From Theobroma cacao (Eukaryota; Streptophyta; Magnoliopsida; Malvales; Malvaceae), in NCBI RefSeq assembly GCF_000208745.1, contig NC_030859.1, positions 11,873,352-11,937,351 of the forward strand: a stretch of DNA of 64,000 nt. Reading direction: 5' to 3'. The notes under the pieces were generated by a model, which was not told the origin of the DNA, searched no databases, and saw only the letters and a program-made list of their open reading frames with translations. Made by a program: the position numbers and the translations under genes. Below, piece by piece: positions 57,273-64,000 of this stretch (positions within the stretch are counted from its first letter, which is position 1; each line of letters starts with the position of its first letter).

Positions 57273-58533
57273 TTGGTAGTGCATCAAATACATATATTTA
57301 ATGGGAGATTAAATACCTAATTAATCAAAGTTAGATTAGATTTAGGATCGGATTTTGGTGTTTTTATTTATTTTATTAGTTTAGTTTAATTTATGTTTAA
57401 ATTTTTATCTTAAGTTAATAATGTTAGTTTTATGTTATTTTTATTTATTTTTATGTTTTTGTAAGAGTAGGATCAAAAATAATTTCAATTGGTGAAGAAA
57501 GGTGCATAATGGACTGGTGCTCTATTTGCATATATTTTGGTTTTTCAAGCATATCTCCCACTACAGAAGTCCAAATGACATGATTTTTAAACCATTAGAA
57601 AGTAAGAGGTAGGGCGACAACTTTCATATTACCACTTTTTCTAGTTTTGATCGAAAGGTGGTCAAAATCTTTGTCGAATTGAAAGTACTGCATTAGAAGA
57701 ACAAAATTGAGCAGAACCTTTGAGAGCCTCAGCTCTAGAAAATGAGAGCCACGACGCTCACCGTATTTTCCAAAATAACAAGCATACAGGATTTTGGAAG
57801 CTAGGGCTTTTGGAGGCTATTTAAAAGGCCTTTTTTAGAGGTTGTTCGGAAGAGGTAACAAGCAATTTCTCTAAAGAAAAAAAGCCAAAAACAAAGCAAG
57901 AAAGCAAGAGAATTGGAGGGAGAATCAAGATCACAAAGCTTCAACTATTAGTTTTCTCTCTTTACTTTTGTGTTTTCCTTATTTTCTTTAACTTGGATCA
58001 ATGGCTAATTTTCATTGGATGAAGTTTTTATTACATATTATGAACTAAACTATTTTTCTAGGATTGCAATTGAAATTGCATGTAATCTAAATTTTTAATC
58101 TCTTTCTTGCTTATCTTAATGGGATTAGAATTGTTTATTCCAATTTGTTCTTAATGCTTTTAATTGCCTGATTACTAATTAAATTTATTTAGGAATCTAA
58201 ACAAACTTGGGAAAAGGAGTTTAGTGTAGACTAAAATTGGGATAGCATATGATCATATTAATTGATTTGCGTATAGGATGGGGATATATCTATAGGCCAT
58301 ATGCAGCCAGATTAGAGCCTGAACTTAATGAGTCTATTTTAATTTCAATTCACATAGAGATATAGTGTTTTTGTTAAAATAGATAATTTTATAAGATGAG
58401 TCAAGAGACCATTATAAACAATTGAGAACTCCAAGTTAGCAATTCAACCCATTGAAATAAGTTAAGAAAAAGAGTTAAGATTTAGATGAAGTGTGAGGGA
58501 TATTGTAATCCTAGGCTTGTTTAATTTAATAGT
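57273..58533 (+). repeat. 3' LTR of the gag-only element, interrupted
   Basis: Matches the 5' LTR with the extra 270 bp near 57400-57680. It begins TTGGTAGTGCATC (TGATGAGTGCATC in the 5' LTR) and breaks off at AATAGT (58533), which corresponds to 54335. About 230 bp should remain beyond the copia element. Confidence 0.75.
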
Positions 58534-59602
58534 TGTTGGCTCCATTAGTTTTTGATGATAATAAAACATTCCCATTTATTTGTGTCTAATTCCTTTACTT
58601 GAGTGTGCAGAAAATTAATATATGAAATTAATTTTTTAAATCTTCAAAGAGTATTCTTGAAAGAAAAAAGAGAGATAAAATCAACAAGACGTAACTGAAT
58701 AACAAGGAGGAAGCTTATTGGTGAAACAAAGAAGAACATTGGTTGACCAAATTTCAAATTGAAGAAATGGCGAGTTGAAGAAGTTTGAGAAACAGAACTA
58801 GCTTAGTTACCGAAGTCAGTCAACTAAGTGCTCTCTGCCAGAATCTGCAAACCAGAAACAAAATCAACTTAGTCAACCAAGTTAGTCGACTAAGAGCTCT
58901 CTGTCTGCAATTTGAACCAGAGCACTTCAAGACAGATTAACGGCTAGAACTCATCCTCAACTGTTTCCAACGGATATAAACTGCCATCAGAGTTGCATCT
59001 CCAAGTATAAAAGGGTCTTCCAACAATGAGAAACAAGTTTTTTGAAGCTTTGAATGAGATTTGAGCTTTAGAAAGATTAAAAACCAGAAAAGCTTCACTG
59101 CACTTGTTTGCACTTAAACGCCTATTCTTTGTCATTGTATTTAGCACTCAATCTTGTACCAATAAGATCAACTTCTGATCATAGGTACTTTCTTTAACTT
59201 CTCTTCGTGTATAGTTAGAGTGAGTGAGTCACTCTAAGGGGCTGCTCAAGCTTGGGAAAGCTTGAATGTTATAGATTGTGGTTGAGCCTTGGAAAACCAC
59301 TTTGGGTTTTAGTTGAGCCTGTGAAAAACTAGTGTAAAGGTTTTGGCTGAGCCTGCGAAAAGCCATTGTAAAAGCTTGGTGAAAGCTTGTGAATTTCATC
59401 AGATTCTTAGTGAATTGTTGGGAAAATCCTTAGTTAGATAATCAAGGTAGTGGATGTAGGTCTTGGACTGATCCACTCTAAATTGTTGTGCACTTTATAC
59501 TCTGTTTTTACTTTCTTAAGTTCTGGAAATTAGTTCCACATTTTGTCAAGAGCCAAATTGTGCTATTCAGCCCCGTTTTAGTACATATTAACGGGATCAA
59601 CA
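58534..59602 (+). repeat. 5' LTR of the second SIRE-like element
   Basis: 1069 bp, TGTTGGCTCC...GGGATCAACA. It contains the TTAGTCGACTAAG-type palindromes (58820-58832, 58868-58896). Confidence 0.92.
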
Positions 59603-59604
59603 AT

Positions 59605-59616
59605 TGGTATCAGAGC
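59605..59616 (+). promoter_or_regulatory. Primer binding site (tRNA-iMet), perfect
   Basis: TGGTATCAGAGC, two bases after the LTR. Confidence 0.92.
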
Positions 59617-59660
59617 TAGTTCCTTGTTTTTAAGGCTTAACATCTTTTGGGAGGATCCAA

Positions 59661-61058
59661 ATGGCTCAACAAAAAACCATAGTTGCTGAGGGACAATCAA
59701 CAAACTGACCACCTCTGTTTGATGAATCTAATTACCCTTATTGGAGTACTAGAATGTCAATTTATATTAGGGCTATAGATTATGAAATGTGGGATGTCAT
59801 AACTAATGGACCCTTTATGCCCTCAACCGTGAATGTAGTAACAAATGAGTTGATGCCCAAGCTAAGGTCTGAATGAATTGAGGTTGAAACTAAGAAAGTT
59901 CAAATAAATTTTAAGGCCATCAACACATTACATTGTGCCTTGACCCCCACTGAATTTAACAAAGTCTCAAGCTATACAACAGCTAAACAAGTGTGGAAAA
60001 AACTTAGAATATTCCATGAAGGGACTTTTCAAGTAAAGGAGTCCAAAATTGCTCTTTTAACACATAGTTATGAAATGTTCAAAATAGAGCCTGGTCAAGA
60101 CATCACCAGCATATTTGATAGGTTTACAAACATTACAAATAAATTAAGTCAGCTAGGCAAGCCTATCCCTGAACATCAATTAGTTAGGAGACTACTTAGA
60201 TGCCTACCAAAATCTTGGAAACCAAAAGTGACTGCCATTAGAGAGGCTAAAGATCTGAACATCATCACTCTCAATTAGATATGTGATTCTCTTTTCACTC
60301 ATAAGCTGGAGCTTAAGGAAGAAAAAAAAAAGACTAAAGGGAAGCAAACGAAAAGAAAAAGAGCATTGCACTTAAAGCTAGCATTATTGAAGAAGAGCTA
60401 GAAGAGCTTTCCTATGATGATGATGAAGCTTTAGCTCTAGTTGCAAGAAAATTCAGAAAACTAATGAGCAGAAGAAATCGAAGGCTAACTAGAAGAGGTT
60501 TCAAGAAAGACCAAGGTGCTTCATGGAAAATAAGGAACAAAAATGACTCCAACAAAAAGGAGAAGATGATTTGCTATGAATGCAAGAAACCTGGTCACTT
60601 TAAGTCCCAATGTCCATTGCTGAAAGATGAAAACCCAAGAAAAATAAGAGATCCAAGAAAGCAATGGCGGCTGCTGCATGGTCGGACAGTGACACATCAA
60701 GCTCTGAAACTGATGATGAAAAATCTAAGGAAAGAGCAAACATCTGTTTAATGGCACAAGAGGATGAATCAAAGGTATCCTCATCCCCTTGCATTAATTC
60801 TTATGATGATTTACAGGATAAATATGAATGCCTTTATGATGAATTTGATAAACTTTTTTCAAAATACAAATCATTGAAGAAAAAGGCTGCATTACTTGAA
60901 AATGATTTGGATCAAATCAAACAAGAGTTCACCTCTGTTTTTGAGCAAAGAAATATTTTGCAAGTTGAGTTAGAACACTCAAAAACAGACTTTGAGTTTT
61001 TAATACAAGAGCTGGAAAACAAGTCTGAAGCCTTGCAAATAACTCTTGATGAAAAATA
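59661..61058 (+). pseudogene. Copia gag
   Basis: ATG 59661 (MAQQKTIVAEGQSTN, stop), PLFDESNYPYWSTRMSIYIR, then the UBN2-type capsid (NKVSSYTTAKQVWKKLR, LLTHSYEMFKIEPGQD, RLLRCLPKSWKPKVTAI), stop at 60276. A frameshift in an A-rich linker follows, then RRNRRLTRRGFKKDQGASWK, the zinc knuckle CYECKKPGHFKSQC (60576-60620), another frameshift, an acidic stretch, and a predicted coiled coil (60820-61050: FDKLFSKYKSLKKK, LEHSKTDFEFLIQELENKSE). Stops at about 59706 and 59874 replace Arg and Trp of the other copy. Confidence 0.85.
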
Positions 61059-61070
61059 GCTCTTAAATGT

Positions 61071-61745
61071 TTGAAAAATGAATCTTCAAAAAGATATGCA
61101 TACCACATTAAATATTTAGCTAAAGCATTACCTAGATGTTATAATTGTAGTAAACATGGTCATTTGTCATATGATTGTTTTAAGAAAAGAAAAGTGCAGA
61201 TAGTTAAGAAAATTTGGGTTCCTAAGGGATCCTTTGTTGCAATTAACACTCAAGGACCCATTAAAGTATGGGTACCTATAAAGAAAAACTGAAATTCTAT
61301 TTTGTAGGTTGAGCTGGACTTAAAAGAGACATGTTCAAGAGGTCAACTCAAGAAGAAATAGCCTTGGTACTTGGATAGTGGCTGTTCACGGCACATGACA
61401 AGACATGAAATGCTGTTTGCTCAGTTGGATAAGAGAAAGGGAGGAACCGTATCCTTTGGAGATGATTCAATAGGCATATTACATGGTATAGCTACGGTTG
61501 GTAAGAGTTCCCAAACTCAAATTAGTCATGTGTTGCTAGTTAAAGGCTTAAAGCATAATCTACTAAGTATTAGTCAATTATGTGATAAAGGATTTAAAGT
61601 ATGTTTTGATTCAACTAAGTGTGAAGTGATTGATATGAGTACAAATAAAATCTCATTTAAAGGAAAAAGGTTGAAGAACATGTATGTAATTTTTCTTGAA
61701 GACCTTGATGTGAATGGTGAAGTATGTCTTGTTGCAAATGCTTAG
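61071..61745 (+). pseudogene. Copia second zinc knuckle and protease
   Basis: LPRCYNCSKHGHLSYDCFKKR (61128-61190), then PIKVWVPIKKN and a stop. Protease: YLDSGCSRHMTRHEMLFAQL (active-site DSG), KGGTVSFGDDSIG, VLLVKGLKHNLLSISQLCDK, which is the retropepsin plus the GAG-pre-integrase lead-in. The frame ends at a TAG (61743) where the other copy has Glu (ANAENDSW). Confidence 0.85.
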
Positions 61746-62384
61746 AATGATAGCTGGTTATGGCATAAAAGATTAGGACATGTGAGCATGCATACTATGT
61801 ATAAATTAATAAAGAAAAATCTTGTTGTTGGACTGTCGAAATTGAAATTTGAAAAAGATAGGATATGTGATGCTTGCCAACTAGAAAAACAAGTTAGAAC
61901 ATCCTTTAAGACTAAGAAAATAGTGTCAACATTGAGACCTCTTGAATTGTTGCACATTGATCTATTTGGTCCAAAAAGCACACCTAGCTTAGGAGGTAAA
62001 TGTTATGGCTTTGTAATAGTTGTTGACTATTCTAGATATACTTGGGTATACTTCCTTGCTCATAAGAATGATGCTCTACAAGCATTCTTAAGTTATTGNG
62101 TTGATGACTATTCTAGATATACTTGGGTATACTTCCTTGCTCATAAGAATGATGCTCTACAAGCATTCTTAAGTTATTGTAAGAAAGTAGAAAATGAAAA
62201 AGGACTAGCCATAGTTAGCATAAGGAGTGATCATGGAAGAGAATTTGAGAATGATGAGTTTGAAAAATTTTGCAATGAAAAGGGGTTGGATCACAATTTT
62301 TCTGCACCTAAAACACCCCAGCAAAATGGAGTTGTAGAGAGGAAAAACAGAATATTAAAAGAAATGGCTAGGAGCTTGGTATGA
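61746..62384 (+). pseudogene. Copia integrase, C-terminus deleted
   Basis: Zinc region WLWHKRLGHVSMHTMYKL...ICDACQLEKQ, then the core: LLHIDLFGP (Asp), SRYTWVYFLAHKND, VSIRSDHGREFENDEF (Asp), TPQQNGVVERKNR (Glu). All three catalytic residues are present. 80 bp around the N at 62099 are duplicated, adding 27 in-frame codons, which is probably an assembly artefact. After EMARS the sequence jumps into RT (WYERLSKFL), removing the integrase C-terminus and the first half of RT. Confidence 0.88.
62019..62179. other. Assembly join: 80-bp duplication around a single N
   Basis: 62019-62098 and 62100-62179 are identical except for one base (GTTGTTGAC versus GTTGATGAC), separated only by the N at 62099. 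The related copy near 38830-38930 has this sequence once. Confidence 0.85.
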
Positions 62385-62859
62385 GAGGCTTTCAAAATTT
62401 CTAGTTGAAAAAGGATATGATAAAGGCAGTATCGATACTACATTGTTCATTAAGAGATATCTAAATAATTTAATTTTTGTGCAAATATATGTGGATGATA
62501 TTATATTTTGTGCAACTAATGAAGCTTTATGCAAGAACTTTGCAAAGGAAATGCAGGGTGAATTTGAGATGAGCATGATTAGAGAGTTGAAGTACTTCAT
62601 TAGTCTTCAAATCAAACAAAGTGAGGAAGGAATCTTCATCAACCAAGAAAGATATACTTATGATATGCTTAAGAAGTTCGATATGCTAAAGCTGAAATCA
62701 ATTTCCACACCAATGAGTCCATCCACCAAACTCGATTTAGATGAAAAAGGTAAAGATGTAGATCAAAAGCTCTATAGAGGTATGATCAGCTCTCTTCTTG
62801 ACTTAACAATAAGTAGACCAGACATTCAGTTTTGTGTGTGCTTGTGTGCTAGATTTTAG
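62385..62859 (+). pseudogene. Copia reverse transcriptase, C-terminal half
   Basis: Starts within WYERLSKFLVEKGYD and continues DTTLFIKRYLNNLIFVQIYVDDIIF (YVDD present), GEFEMSMIRELKYF, ISTPMSPSTKLDLDEKGKD, RPDIQFCVCLCARF, stop (TAG 62857, a Gln codon in the other copy). The blocks with KWVFRNK and FQMDVKSAF, including the first catalytic Asp, are deleted. Confidence 0.88.
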
Positions 62860-63437
62860 TCACAGCCTAAAGAATCACACCTAACAGTTGTTAAGAGAAT
62901 TTTTAAATACCTCATAAACACTCAAGAACTAGGAATATGGTACTCTAGAAACTCAACTCTTAGCTTAGTTGGATATTCAGATGTTGACTTTGCTGGTAAC
63001 AGAACTGATAGGAAAAGCACTAGTGGAACATGCCAATTTCTAGGAAGAATGCTTGTGTCTTGGTCAGCAAGAAGCAAAACTCAGTAGCACTATCTAAAGC
63101 AGAGGCTGAATATGTATCATTAGGTAGCTACTGTGCACAAATCCTTTAGATCAAGTAACAATTAAAAGACTATGGAATAACTATGCATAATGTACCGATA
63201 TACTGTGATAATACAAGTGCAATCAACATATCAAAAAATCTAGTACAACATTCTAGGACAAAGCACATTGAAATTAGACACCATTTTATTAGAAACCATG
63301 TAGTGAAAAATGACATTAAAATAGATTTTGTGAATACTCTACATCAATTAGTGGACATTTTTACCAAACCACTGAGTGAAGATAGATTTTGTGAGATTAG
63401 AAGAAATTTGGGGATGGTTAATATGAAGGAGTTATAA
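62860..63437 (+). pseudogene. Copia RNase H, frameshifted
   Basis: SQPKESHLTVVKRIFKYL, GYSDVDFAGNRTDRKSTSG (first Asp) in frame 1. A one-base loss near 63070 shifts the rest. TGG-to-TAG and CAA-to-TAA stops occur in QIL-stop-IK-stop-QLK; the last part (63183-63437) reads YCDNTSAINISKN, HIEIRHHFIRN, VDIFTKPLSEDRF. Confidence 0.88.
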
Positions 63438-63475
63438 GAAAATCTTTGACTCTCACATTGAAAACATAATGCATT

Positions 63476-63506
63476 CAGTCGACTAAGGAATTCTTAGTCA
63501 ACTAAG
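63476..63506. repeat. TCGACTAAG / CTTAGTCAACTAAG palindromes after pol
   Basis: CAGTCGACTAAGG (63476-63487) and CTTAGTCAACTAAG (63493-63506), at the same place as the triple copy at 36371-36424 in the other SIRE-like element. Confidence 0.75.
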
Positions 63507-63832
63507 AATGGACTGACATCCTTAAATAATAAGACTCAGTGAGTTTAATGAAATAGGAGTAAATTATGGTAAAAATTTGATTTACCGGGTGTAAAGAGGA
63601 ATAGAGCAAAGTTGCCAAAGGTAAATAATCAACATTTTAGAGGGAGAATTGAAAATATAAAGAAATAAAAGTAGGGCGGTTCTTAAAAGAAGATGATAAG
63701 TTTTTTGAGCAATAACTGCTGCCAACCTCTTCTTCCCTCTCCTCTACAACCCTTTGCTCTAAAAACAAAAACTTAAATCTTCTTAGTTGCCTCTAAAACC
63801 AACTCAGATCTTCATAAATTTCCAAAACCAAA

Positions 63833-64000
63833 ATGGCTAAAACATCTCAGAGTAAAGAAGTATCAGAGAAGAAGAAAGGAAAAAGACCAATGGAGGAAGA
63901 AACTGGAATAGAAAGTTAGAAGAAGAAACAAAAAATTATGGTTGCCTTAGTGAAGGAAATAGTCGAGAAACTAAGAGACAACAAGCAGAGAATACATAAG
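63833..64000 (+). pseudogene. Third ORF of the second SIRE-like element, 5' part only
   Basis: MAKTSQSKEVSEKKKGKRP, then a TAG after GIES, then KKKQK and EIVEKLRDNKQR. It is co-linear with the start of the ORF at 36046 on the minus strand (MAKTSQSKEISEKKKGKR). The rest is beyond the window. Confidence 0.8.

Larger units (their letters stand above)
53360..58533 (+). mobile_element. Gag-only, non-autonomous Ty3/gypsy element (Athila/Tat-related), right end outside window
   Basis: 5' LTR 53360-54564, a tRNA-Asp-type primer site, a gag-derived frame, a long non-coding tail, polypurine tract, and a 3' LTR (57273-58533) interrupted by a copia element at 58534. No RT or integrase sequence, and no intact protease. 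It must have depended on another element's enzymes. The remaining part of its 3' LTR and the right target duplication should lie beyond the copia element, outside the window. Confidence 0.75.
58534..64000 (+). mobile_element. Second SIRE-like Ty1/copia element, internally deleted, runs off the window
   Basis: 5' LTR 58534-59602, iMet primer site, gag, protease, integrase core, a deletion, RT C-terminal half, RNase H, third ORF from 63833. Same family as the element at 32266-45014. It sits in the 3' LTR of the gag-only element; ATAGT before it is the likely target duplication. The 3' LTR is not in the window. Confidence 0.9.

Overview
The window is AT-rich plant nuclear DNA, almost certainly from a eudicot. 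It has plant-type Ty1/copia and Ty3/gypsy elements with tRNA-iMet and tRNA-Asp primer sites, L1-type LINEs, and one intron-containing gene with GT/AG splice sites. I cannot name the species. Only one plausible host gene is present. Nearly everything else is retroelement DNA, most of it broken.

Layout. 1-1826 is the 3' part of a long gypsy-type LTR. 1827-9236 is old repeat DNA carrying two minus-strand LINE fragments in tandem. 10096-12902 is a small gene whose protein ends in a methyl-CpG-binding-domain (MBD) fold; it has a stop codon inside what looks like a longer reading frame. 13956-20680 holds LTR-type sequence, including a 4.5-kb minus-strand LTR (14959-19480). 20417-23523 repeats the 1827-5214 segment, and that second copy resumes at 49760 and runs to 53359. 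It is split by a Ty3/gypsy chromovirus-type element (23524-49754).

That gypsy element is itself a nest. A 2.95-kb solo LTR sits in its gag (27445-30398). A SIRE-like Ty1/copia element on the minus strand (32266-45014) sits in its RNase H domain. The copia element carries a 2.6-kb gypsy solo LTR (40220-42841) in its own gag. Short target duplications mark each junction: CTATC, GACTT, GCTTC/ACTTC and TGATG. Removing the two insertions in the gypsy gag-pol restores one continuous frame by arithmetic. To the right, a gag-only Athila/Tat-related element (from 53360) sits in another LINE fragment, and a second SIRE-like copia copy (from 58534) has landed in its 3' LTR and runs off the window.

The elements are dead as coding units. 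Most premature stops in the gypsy element look like C-to-T changes of Gln/Arg codons, as expected for methylated, silenced repeats. Beyond the nest, the most unusual structure is a recurring pattern of short hairpin arrays inside otherwise unrelated long LTRs. In one of them (41421-41549) three 43-bp hairpins change on both arms together. Five single-N positions mark sequence joins; at least three have the same sequence on both sides and look like unmerged assembly overlaps rather than biological duplications.
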